A model generated the notes under the pieces. It saw only the letters and a list, made by a program, of their open reading frames with translations. It had not been told where the DNA came from and did no database searches. A stretch of DNA of 44,968 bases, taken from positions 1 to 44,968 of the forward strand of contig JAILIV010000067.1 in assembly GCA_024695105.1 (NCBI GenBank), in the 5' to 3' direction. This DNA is from Bacilli bacterium (GTDB taxonomy: Bacteria; Bacillota_I; Bacilli_A; RFN20; CAG-826). This document shows positions 8,350 through 15,183 of this stretch, piece by piece (the stretch's first letter is position 1; each line of letters begins with the position of its first letter). The position numbers and the translations under genes are program-made.

Positions 8350-8878
8350 CGTGACGGTAGATGTCTTCCGTTGGGAAGCCCATTACGTTGTCATAGCTTC
8401 CCTCGATGTGCTCAATTAGATCGTAATCGTCTTGAATGCCATAGGCCCCCGCTTTGTCGAGGGGCTTTTTCTCACGCACGTACCTCTCGATTTGCTCTTC
8501 GGTGAGGACGTTGAAATATACCGCGGTGGCCACGGTGCGGGTGATTTCTCGCCCTTTGCGGATGTAGGTGTATCCGGAAAGGACAATCTCCTTTTTGCCC
8601 GATTGGGCGCGAAGCATCGCCTTGGCGTCTTCTTCGTCTTTGGGTTTGCCCAGAGGTTTGCCGTTAAGCACCACGATCGTGTCACAGGCGAGCACTTCGT
8701 CGTCTGGGTGTTTTTCAAAGACGGCGTATGCCTTGGCTTTGCTTTCTTCCGCGGGGAGGTCTTTGGCGGGAACGTGTAATAAAGTTTCGTCCACGTCGGA
8801 GACGATTACGGTGAATTCGGGAACAATTTTCCGCAGCAATTCCTTTCGGCGCGGAGAGCCGGAGGCGAGGATGAACAT
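8330..8878 (-). CDS. maf: Maf-like nucleotide pyrophosphatase
   Basis: The 182-residue protein opens MFILASGSPRRKELL, the phosphate-binding signature of the Maf family, with the catalytic-region segment ACDTIVVLNGKPLGKP and later DKAGAYGIQ. Maf proteins hydrolyse dTTP, UTP or modified nucleotides to the monophosphate and have been linked to septum control. The start at 8878 places the conserved motif at the N-terminus and lies two bases after the RNase J stop, so it is translated as the second gene of an RNase J-maf operon. Longer in-frame extensions would overlap RNase J. Confidence 0.92.
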   Translation of the reverse strand: MFILASGSPRRKELLRKIVPEFTVIVSDVDETLLHVPAKDLPAEESKAKAYAVFEKHPDDEVLACDTIVVLNGKPLGKPKDEEDAKAMLRAQSGKKEIVLSGYTYIRKGREITRTVATAVYFNVLTEEQIERYVREKKPLDKAGAYGIQDDYDLIEHIEGSYDNVMGFPTEDIYRHVILPGR

Positions 8879-8880
8879 GA

Positions 8881-10560
8881 TCAGTAATCTTTCTCTGCGT
8901 TGAGCAGGAAAAGGACGAGCATCGGCTTCCTGCCGGTGCGGCGTTCGATGTACTTGGATACGTGGTTCCGGATGGTGGAACGCATTTCGGCCGGGCCGGC
9001 ATGATGGGCGGAAAAGCATTCTTCGATAGCTTCTACTACGCGCATCTGCGAGTGGCGGACGACGTGTGCCTGTTCGGAAGAGGAGAACCCACGAGTATAG
9101 ACGATCGGGGGAGCGGTCACCTTGGTGCCTTTGTGATCTAGATTGACGATAATGGTGACCAGGCCATCGGATTTGAGGATGGAACGGTCATTCATCGTCG
9201 CGGAGGAAAGGCCATCGAGGTCGTTGCCATCGATATAGACGTCTTCCGCAGGAACTTGCCCGATACGCGTCACTTCGTGGTTCCATAATTGCAACGTGTC
9301 GCCGTTTTCGCAGACGAAGACGTTTTCCTGTTTCATGCCTAAAGCCACGGCAATCTCTCCATGCATCTTGAGCATGCGGTATTCACCGTGCACCGGCATG
9401 AAGTATTTGGGGTTCACTAAACGTTGCATCAAGCGCAGTTCCTGACGGGAGGGGTGGCCAGAGGAGTGGAGAGAGAAGGCGAGGGAATTCTGCTTCACGT
9501 CCGCGCCCATTTTGACAAGTTTGTTGACGAGGCGGTCCACTAGGGCGCCGTTTCCGGGAATCGGGTTGGAGGAGAAGATGACGGTATCCCCAGGGTAGAT
9601 GGTGGTGTTTTTGTTATCGCCGGAGACGATGCGGGAAAGAGCCGCCATCGGCTCGCCTTGGCTGCCGGTGCAGACGATGCAGATCTCGCTCATGCGGTAG
9701 TTGCGGAGCATCGTTTCCTCAATGACCATCTGGTCGTCGATTTTGATGTAGCCGTATTGCCTTGCGATGCCGATGACGTTTTTCATTGAACGGCCCATGA
9801 TGCAGAGCTTGCGGTTATGGCGCAAAGCTACTTCGACGACTTGCTGGATACGGTTGATGTTGCTGGAAAAGGTGGAGACGATGATGCGACCAGGGGCCTT
9901 TTCGAACGTTTCCTCAACGCCCGCGCGTACGTTGGTTTCAGAAGGGGTATAGCCTTCGATTTCTGCGTTGGTGGAGTCCGCCATCAGCAAGTCGACGCCT
10001 TCTGATCCCAAACGGGCGAGCTTATCGAGCTCGAAGTGGGGACCGACGGGGGTGAGGTCGATTTTGAAGTCGCCGGTTTCCACGATGCGCCCTTGTTTGG
10101 AGTCGATGCAGACGCCAAAGGCATCGGGGATCGAGTGGGTGACACGGAAGAAGGAGATGAGGAAATCGCTTTCGACGGGGACGATGGTGTACTCGTCGTA
10201 TTCGACGATTTTCACGGGATCCTTGAAACGGGCGTCTTCGAGTTTGTGACGGATGAGCGCCGCGGCAAGGCGCGGAGCGTAGATGACGGGCACGTGGACG
10301 GTGCGTAGCAAAAAGGGAATGCCACCGATATGGTCTTCGTGTCCGTGGGTGATGAAAAGCGCTTTGATTTTGGAGCGGTTGTTCTTCAAATAGGTGTAGT
10401 CGGGGATGACGTAATCCACGCCAGGCAAAGTGGCTTCAGGGAAGCGGACGCCGGCATCTATTAGAATGAGGCAGCGGTCGGTCTCAAAGCAGTAGGTGTT
10501 TTTGCCTACTTCGCCTAGGCCTCCCAAGGCATAGATTTTTACGGGTGTGTCGCGTAACAT
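8881..10560 (-). CDS. rnj: Ribonuclease J
   Basis: The 559-residue beta-lactamase/beta-CASP nuclease has the zinc motif HGHEDHIGG at residues 72-80, further metal ligands in RVTHSIPDA and DFKIDLTP, beta-CASP segments (STFSSNINR, GSQGEPMAAL) and HSSGHPSR. RNase J has 5'-3' exonuclease and endonuclease activity in mRNA decay and rRNA maturation in Firmicutes. A minus-strand TATAGT in the 10561-10687 gap would give a leader of about 60 bases; no obvious Shine-Dalgarno sequence precedes the ATG. One paralogue is visible; whether it is J1 or J2 cannot be said. Confidence 0.94.
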   Translation of the reverse strand: MLRDTPVKIYALGGLGEVGKNTYCFETDRCLILIDAGVRFPEATLPGVDYVIPDYTYLKNNRSKIKALFITHGHEDHIGGIPFLLRTVHVPVIYAPRLAAALIRHKLEDARFKDPVKIVEYDEYTIVPVESDFLISFFRVTHSIPDAFGVCIDSKQGRIVETGDFKIDLTPVGPHFELDKLARLGSEGVDLLMADSTNAEIEGYTPSETNVRAGVEETFEKAPGRIIVSTFSSNINRIQQVVEVALRHNRKLCIMGRSMKNVIGIARQYGYIKIDDQMVIEETMLRNYRMSEICIVCTGSQGEPMAALSRIVSGDNKNTTIYPGDTVIFSSNPIPGNGALVDRLVNKLVKMGADVKQNSLAFSLHSSGHPSRQELRLMQRLVNPKYFMPVHGEYRMLKMHGEIAVALGMKQENVFVCENGDTLQLWNHEVTRIGQVPAEDVYIDGNDLDGLSSATMNDRSILKSDGLVTIIVNLDHKGTKVTAPPIVYTRGFSSSEQAHVVRHSQMRVVEAIEECFSAHHAGPAEMRSTIRNHVSKYIERRTGRKPMLVLFLLNAEKDY

Positions 10561-10687
10561 AAGAAATCAAAGGTTAAAGGGATCTGGCACCAATCGGTTG
10601 TGGACGTCCTTTGGCATTACTATACCAAAAAGAAACGGGCACACAAGTTGCGCGCGCCTGTTTTTCGATGATAGCGCTTTAGCGGGG

Positions 10688-11239
10688 TTATACCGCGACG
10701 GCCCCGGGGATGTCTTTGTTGGGGTCCTTGGGATCGATGTGATCGTAGAAGAGGATGCCGTTAAGATGGTCGATTTCGTGCTGGAGCACGATGGCGTCGT
10801 ATCCTTTTGCGGTGATGGTGACGTTGGAACGGAGTTTGGCTTCATACGCCTCCACGACGATTTTGTAGTCGCGGTATACCCTTCCGTTATGGACGCCGTC
10901 GACGCTGAGGCATCCTTCCCCGCCCGGGATATAGCATTTTTTCACGGAGCTACGGATGATGCGAGGGTTGGCAAGCTGGTATTGAACGCGTGGGTTTTTC
11001 TCGTCCCCGGTTTCGTAGGAAATGACGATCATGCGCACGTTGTGGCCCACCTGGGGCGCGGCTAGCCCCACGCCTTCGCGGCACTGCGGATGTTTCTTCC
11101 GATAGTTCTCGTCTTGGGAAAGCAAAAGGTATTCAAGCATCTCATCGATGAGGGCTTGGTTTTCTTCGCTTAGGGGAGTATCCACGGGGACACAGCGGAC
11201 CCGCAGGGAAGGTTGGGTGTCTTTGACGATGTGCAGCAT
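10688..11239 (-). CDS. def: Peptide deformylase
   Basis: The 183-residue metalloenzyme has all three deformylase motifs: GVGLAAPQVG (56-65), EGCLS (108-112, metal-binding Cys) and HEIDH (154-158, two His ligands and catalytic Glu). The insertions between them fit the Gram-positive type 2 enzymes. It removes the formyl group from nascent proteins. I chose the ATG at 11239 because a well-spaced promoter (TTTACT-N17-CATAAT) ends six bases upstream; an in-frame ATG at 11287 would place the start upstream of that promoter. The transcript would be leaderless. Confidence 0.93.
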   Translation of the reverse strand: MLHIVKDTQPSLRVRCVPVDTPLSEENQALIDEMLEYLLLSQDENYRKKHPQCREGVGLAAPQVGHNVRMIVISYETGDEKNPRVQYQLANPRIIRSSVKKCYIPGGEGCLSVDGVHNGRVYRDYKIVVEAYEAKLRSNVTITAKGYDAIVLQHEIDHLNGILFYDHIDPKDPNKDIPGAVAV

Positions 11240-11245
11240 GCCGTT

Positions 11246-11274
11246 ATTATGTTGGTCTTTGCGGGGATAGTAAA
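11246..11274 (-). promoter_or_regulatory. def promoter
   Basis: On the minus strand, TTTACT, a 17-base spacer and CATAAT are followed after six bases by the def ATG. It lies in the 93-base divergent gap shared with the YlbF-like gene. Confidence 0.6.
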
Positions 11275-11332
11275 GGAATTCGCCCATGGTGGCGTGTACG
11301 TTTCCCTTTGTTCCGATTACAATGGGAGCGTT

Positions 11333-11701
11333 ATGGGACCCCTCACGTTACGGCGCCTTTACGATCTGCGGACTTGTATGGAAGAAGATCCGCGTTCTTT
11401 GGCGCTTGCTTCCGTCGAAGCCGCGTTGGTGTCTGATTCGGGCGTCTTCCCCCTTTACCAAGAGAAAGAAGTTGCGCGCGCGGAATACCTTCGCCTTCGT
11501 TTGGAAGAGGGTGAGGATTCCCAGGAAACGAAAAAGGCCGCCTCCGTATTGCGTGAGAAGGAAATCGCGTTGAACCAAGCCCCTTCGGCGAAAGAGTATT
11601 CGCGTCTATTCACGGAGATCCGCTTTTTGACTCAGGAAGTGGACGAATTGCTGTTCGGGCCGTTTCGCGAAAAGACCCCGTGCGGAGGAAACCATGGTTA
11701 A
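11333..11701 (+). CDS. YlbF/YmcA-like small helical protein
   Basis: The 122-residue protein is almost wholly helical and charged, with a pattern (short linkers, EYLRLRLEEGEDSQET, NQAPSAKEYSRLFTEIRFLTQEVDELL) resembling the Com_YlbF family of the Y-complex, which in Bacillus works with RNase Y in mRNA maturation. The start at 11333 follows a TACAAT box by nine bases; upstream in-frame codons lie in the divergent def region. Its stop overlaps rsmD by eight bases. The family assignment is by resemblance and moderately sure. Confidence 0.65.
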   Translation: MGPLTLRRLYDLRTCMEEDPRSLALASVEAALVSDSGVFPLYQEKEVARAEYLRLRLEEGEDSQETKKAASVLREKEIALNQAPSAKEYSRLFTEIRFLTQEVDELLFGPFREKTPCGGNHG

Positions 11702-12227
11702 GGTTGGCTCTGGCATATACCGCAGCAGGGTCATCGACACGCCCGAGGAAGGGACGCTTCCGACCAAGAATCGTGTGCGCGAAGCGATGATGTCCGCGCT
11801 AGGAAACGATTTGACTGGGGCGGTCGTGCTGGATTTGTTCGCCGGAAGCGGGGCGCTTGGCATTGAGGCGCTTTCCCGCGGGGCGAAGAAAGCCATTTTC
11901 GTAGACGCTTCCCCCAAAGCCGCCAAGATCGTGCAGAGCAATTTGGCGAAGCTTCGCGAGACCCGCGCCCAAGTGTTGACGTTGGATTATCAGGCTGCCT
12001 TAAGACGCTTCTTGGAGCCGTTCGACATCGTGTTTTTGGATCCACCCTATGCAATGAAGGAGGCGTATTCCCATTCATTAGGTTACTTGTCCTCCCACGA
12101 TTTGCTCTCGGAAAACGCGGCGGTGGTCGTGGAATACGAGGGCGAGTTAGAACTGGATACCTCCTATTTCCCTTTCCGCCGCGATTATACTTATGGCAAG
12201 ACGAAAGTCCTGCTTCTAAGGAGATAA
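11694..12227 (+). CDS. rsmD: 16S rRNA (guanine-966-N2)-methyltransferase RsmD
   Basis: The 177-residue Rossmann methyltransferase has the SAM-binding motif DLFAGSGALGIEALSRGA and the N-methyltransferase motif DPPY, with the typical opening SGIYRSRVIDTP and PTKNRVREAM. It methylates G966 of 16S rRNA. It overlaps the YlbF-like gene and ends one base before coaD, the classic rsmD-coaD pair of Firmicutes. Confidence 0.95.
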   Translation: MVKVGSGIYRSRVIDTPEEGTLPTKNRVREAMMSALGNDLTGAVVLDLFAGSGALGIEALSRGAKKAIFVDASPKAAKIVQSNLAKLRETRAQVLTLDYQAALRRFLEPFDIVFLDPPYAMKEAYSHSLGYLSSHDLLSENAAVVVEYEGELELDTSYFPFRRDYTYGKTKVLLLRR

Positions 12228-12228
12228 C

Positions 12229-12705
12229 ATGAACATTGCGATCTACCCTGGTTCCTTCGACCCCTTCACTAACGGCCACTTGGACATTTTGAACCGCGCC
12301 CGTTCCGTCTTTGACGAAGTGGTCGTCTTGGTGGCGGTCAATTCCGCGAAACATACCCTCTTTTCCACGGAAGAGCGGGTGGAGATATTGCGCGAAGCCC
12401 TTAAAGGGATGGATAACGTGCGCGTGGACAGTTACGAAGGCTTGACGGTTGAATACGCCCGGAAAGCGGGGGCGAAGCACGTGATCCGTGGCTTACGGGC
12501 CGTGACGGATTTCGAATACGAATTCCAGCTCGCTTCCGCCAACCGTTTCGTCGATCCGGGTGTGGACATGGTGTTTTTCATGGCTAACACCGACTTCTCC
12601 TTCATTTCTTCTTCCGTCGTGAAGGAACTATGGAAAAACGGGATGGACGTATCGTCCTTGGTTCCATCTTCGGTGGTGGAAGCGTTTAAGAAAAAAGCCC
12701 AATAG
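12229..12705 (+). CDS. coaD: Phosphopantetheine adenylyltransferase
   Basis: The 158-residue nucleotidyltransferase begins MNIAIYPGSFDPFTNGHLDI with the HxGH-type motif (TNGH), has IRGLRAVTDFEYEFQLA, and ends with the SSxxVKEL signature (ISSSVVKEL). It adenylates 4'-phosphopantetheine in coenzyme A synthesis. AAGGAG precedes the ATG and the gene is the last of the operon before a strong terminator. Confidence 0.97.
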   Translation: MNIAIYPGSFDPFTNGHLDILNRARSVFDEVVVLVAVNSAKHTLFSTEERVEILREALKGMDNVRVDSYEGLTVEYARKAGAKHVIRGLRAVTDFEYEFQLASANRFVDPGVDMVFFMANTDFSFISSSVVKELWKNGMDVSSLVPSSVVEAFKKKAQ

Positions 12706-12713
12706 AATAAAGA

Positions 12714-12745
12714 AAAACGCTCGGTTTATTATGGCCGAGCGTTTT
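12714..12745. terminator. Bidirectional terminator after coaD
   Basis: An 11-bp perfect stem (AAAACGCTCGG/CCGAGCGTTTT) with a ten-base loop lies between coaD and the convergent thioredoxin-like gene. A and T runs flank it, so it can serve both strands. Confidence 0.85.
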
Positions 12746-12753
12746 CATTTGCA

Positions 12754-13644
12754 TTAGTGGTTGTATTCCGGACGGAAGGGGTTGGTGCTGTCCTTGTCCG
12801 CGCTATCGAGGGGGACGTGGTTCCACATTTGCTGGAGCAAGGTGGCACGCTGGTAGTTGTCGGATCCGACGTTGAAGCCGAACAAGACTTCGCTGATGCC
12901 AGCCCGTCCCGCTTCGAAGGCGGCCTTGGACCAGTCGACGAAGAAGATGGTCGGGGTTTCCCAGGAGCCGGATTCGGCGTTCTCCATGGTCTCGTATTTG
13001 GTGGAGGAGACGGAGGCGTTTTCCTTGTAGGGGACCTCTTCCAGGCGACCCGCGGTGCGGGTCCAGAGGTCGAGGCCGTCGAACTTCTTCACGTAGCGGC
13101 TGAAGGCCTGCTTATCCTCGTCGAGGTCGTAGTCTTTGTCGTTGGTGGAGGCTTCGTCGACGAAGATGGAGTGGAGGCGGAAGGTGCCGCCATCGTTGAT
13201 GCGGAACTTGTCGGTGTTCCAGTTGGTGGTGAGGATGTCGAAGGCATCCTGGGCTTTCTCGCAGCCGTCGCAGGTGTCGGAGACGAGGATGAGGTAATAC
13301 TTCTCGCCGTAATTCTCGATGACTTTCTGCTCGTCAAGCGCGGCGCGAAGGTCGTCATAGCTCGCGTAGTCGCCGAAGGAGAATCCGTTGATGGTGTAGG
13401 TCAGCTTGTCCGCGTTGGTGTCATAGCCTTCTTTGCCTTCGTTTTCCAGGGCGAGGCGGTAACTGGTGAAGTAGCTGGCGCTAGAGCCGACGGCCATGGT
13501 GCCGAACCATGCGCTGAATTTCGAAATCGAGAAAATGATGGCGAAGATGCCGCCGACGATGAGCAAAGGCTGGACCCAAGCGGTCTCTTTAATCCAACGC
13601 CAGAACTTGGTGAAGCCGGCGTTAATCGCTTTGAGGATGTTCAT
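12754..13644 (-). CDS. Membrane-anchored thioredoxin-fold protein with CDGC motif
   Basis: The 296-residue protein has a basic aromatic N-terminus, one transmembrane helix at about residues 24-45 (PLLIVGGIFAIIFSI), and a large, probably extracytoplasmic domain. Near residue 125 the segment LILVSDTCDGCEKAQDAFD places a CxxC after a beta strand as in thioredoxin-like proteins. The acidic surface and single TM suggest an exported redox or thiol-holding role; there is no lipobox. The start at 13644 has a GGAGG Shine-Dalgarno sequence and an upstream minus-strand TATAAT, whereas a longer frame to 13746 lacks these. I do not recognise the precise family. Confidence 0.65.
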   Translation of the reverse strand: MNILKAINAGFTKFWRWIKETAWVQPLLIVGGIFAIIFSISKFSAWFGTMAVGSSASYFTSYRLALENEGKEGYDTNADKLTYTINGFSFGDYASYDDLRAALDEQKVIENYGEKYYLILVSDTCDGCEKAQDAFDILTTNWNTDKFRINDGGTFRLHSIFVDEASTNDKDYDLDEDKQAFSRYVKKFDGLDLWTRTAGRLEEVPYKENASVSSTKYETMENAESGSWETPTIFFVDWSKAAFEAGRAGISEVLFGFNVGSDNYQRATLLQQMWNHVPLDSADKDSTNPFRPEYNH

Positions 13645-13760
13645 TTCGTAACCTCCAGATGGCCTGTTTATTATAAACAGCGCGATAATCATATCACCCG
13701 CGCAAAGGGCGGGCAACACACATTTGCCCGGATGCATTATGGGCATGGGAACGTCATTTT

Positions 13761-13776
13761 CGCCGACTAGTCGGCG
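13761..13776. repeat. 16-bp perfect palindrome upstream of the YitT gene
   Basis: CGCCGACTAGTCGGCG is identical to its reverse complement. It lies in the 220-base divergent gap between the thioredoxin-like gene and the YitT gene, about 75 bases upstream of the YitT -10 box and without a U-tract. It could be an operator or a chance palindrome. Confidence 0.5.
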
Positions 13777-13849
13777 CAGTGGTTGCCCGTCAAGGATGAA
13801 GAAGCTCTATTTTCCGTCGGAATGCAGTGGAAATGGGAAAACGCTGGTC

Positions 13850-13855
13850 TATAAT
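13850..13855 (+). promoter_or_regulatory. -10 box (TATAAT) of the YitT gene
   Basis: A perfect TATAAT lies nine bases before the ATG at 13865 and no Shine-Dalgarno sequence intervenes, again suggesting a leaderless start. Confidence 0.55.
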
Positions 13856-13864
13856 CATGGCACG

Positions 13865-14911
13865 ATGTCGAAAAAGCAGACGTTTCGGAAGAAATTCGAG
13901 GATATCCTCTTAGACCATCCGGTGCAACGCGCCATCTTAACCAACGGCTGGGCCTTTTTGGTCATCGCCTTTTCCGCGTTTTTGTTCGCCTTTGGCTTCC
14001 GTGCATTCCTTGCCCCCGCCAATTTAGACCAGTTGTTCAACTCGGGGCATATGCGTTTGGTGACGGGTGGCGTATCCGGTATTTCTCAGGTCATCATCGC
14101 CTTCGTCGAGTGGGTGTTTGGCGACCCGATCACCAAGAACAACCTTTACGACATCATCTATTCGATCCTTTATTTTGGAATCAACGTCCCGATATTCATC
14201 TTGGCCTGGAGGGGGATTGGTAAACGGTTCGCCATTTTCACCTTGATTAACGTTGGCTTGGCTTCCGCCTTCACCGCTTTGCTTCGTTATGCCGACCCCG
14301 ACTTTTTCTTCAAGATTTCGGAGTTCGTCGATAACAATGGCGGATTGGTCACGAGGGCACTTTTAGGCGGGATTTGCACGGGAGTTTCGTCTGCAATCGC
14401 TTTTAAGGTGGACGCTTCGGCTGGCGGAATGGACGTAGTGGCTTATTACATCGCGTTAAAGAAATCGCGCCTTGTTGGCCGTTACTCGGTGTACATCAAC
14501 GTCGTTACCGTAACCCTCTATACCCTCATCACGATTTCTGACGTGGGCTGGGGCACGGAAAAGGCCGCCCAAGTGTTCGTGGCGACGCTTTTCTCCGTTT
14601 TGTATCTATTCGTTTCGATGTTCATGATCGACACCATCAACCTCCGAAACAAGAAGGTGAAGATCGAGGCCGTATCGGAAATGTCCGACCTAGGTAAGAT
14701 ACTGGTCGGGGCGCTGCCTCATGGAGCCACGATGCTTTATGGAGAAGGGGCCTACACGTCCAACAAAAAATACATTTTCACCATGGTCGTGTCTTCCTAT
14801 GAAGCCAAACAGACCGTCCGCGTCATCCAAGAGGCGGATCCCAACGCCTTCGTCGACGTCTTTGAGCTGCAAAGTGTGGCGGGCCGTTTCTTCTTGCCTC
14901 CGATTCGTTGA
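13865..14911 (+). CDS. YitT/DUF2179-family membrane protein
   Basis: The 348-residue protein has about five transmembrane segments (for example WAFLVIAFSAFLFAFGF, IIYSILYFGINVPIFIL, INVVTVTLYTLITI) with the glycine-rich loops VTGGVSGISQ and GGICTGVSSAIAFKVDASAGGMD typical of the YitT family, then a cytosolic DUF2179 domain of about 85 residues. The role of YitT proteins is not settled; they are assumed to be transport or regulatory membrane proteins. The ATG at 13865 follows the -10 box and gives a normal basic N-terminus; earlier in-frame starts lie upstream of the promoter. Confidence 0.88.
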   Translation: MSKKQTFRKKFEDILLDHPVQRAILTNGWAFLVIAFSAFLFAFGFRAFLAPANLDQLFNSGHMRLVTGGVSGISQVIIAFVEWVFGDPITKNNLYDIIYSILYFGINVPIFILAWRGIGKRFAIFTLINVGLASAFTALLRYADPDFFFKISEFVDNNGGLVTRALLGGICTGVSSAIAFKVDASAGGMDVVAYYIALKKSRLVGRYSVYINVVTVTLYTLITISDVGWGTEKAAQVFVATLFSVLYLFVSMFMIDTINLRNKKVKIEAVSEMSDLGKILVGALPHGATMLYGEGAYTSNKKYIFTMVVSSYEAKQTVRVIQEADPNAFVDVFELQSVAGRFFLPPIR

Positions 14912-14928
14912 TCAGCCTGGTTCGATGT

Positions 14929-14950
14929 GGCCTTCCGAAGGCCTTTTTTT
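14929..14950 (+). terminator. Terminator of the YitT gene
   Basis: The stem GGCCTT/AAGGCC with a three-base loop is followed by seven T residues. Confidence 0.85.
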
Positions 14951-14961
14951 GCTTTTCGAAA

Positions 14962-14992
14962 ACAAAAGAAAACGGCTGTTTAGAGCAGCCGT
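14962..14992 (-). terminator. Terminator of tRNA-Ser(CGA)
   Basis: On the minus strand the stem ACGGCTG/CAGCCGT has a seven-base loop and is followed by TTTTCTTTTG. It lies 12 bases beyond the tRNA 3' end. Confidence 0.8.
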
Positions 14993-15003
14993 GCATTCGT
15001 TTT

Positions 15004-15094
15004 TGGCGGAGAAACAGGGATTCGAACCCTGGCTGGACTTGCATCCACTAACGGTTTTCGAAACCGTCCCCTTCAACCGCTTGGGTATTTCTCC
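15004..15094 (-). tRNA. tRNA-Ser(CGA)
   Basis: Class II tRNA of 91 bases with encoded CCA, acceptor GGAGAAA, long variable arm, and anticodon loop TTCGAAA (anticodon CGA). Its overall sequence is close to the GGA serine tRNA at 1994-2084. Confidence 0.95.
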
Positions 15095-15183
15095 GGGCGC
15101 GGCAAATGATAACACTTCGGCGCAGGCGAAACAACGCAAAGCGTATTTAGGTCTTTATCACAACGTGATATTGTTTTAGGGCG

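Noticed and set aside
10561-10687. GC-rich hairpin after def as a terminator
   Set aside because: The best stem needs a short GU-containing helix and an interrupted T run, too weak to call.
12757-13770. 337-residue plus-strand open frame
   Set aside because: Valine/glycine-rich composition typical of an antisense shadow; the minus-strand gene has TM, CxxC and a Shine-Dalgarno sequence.
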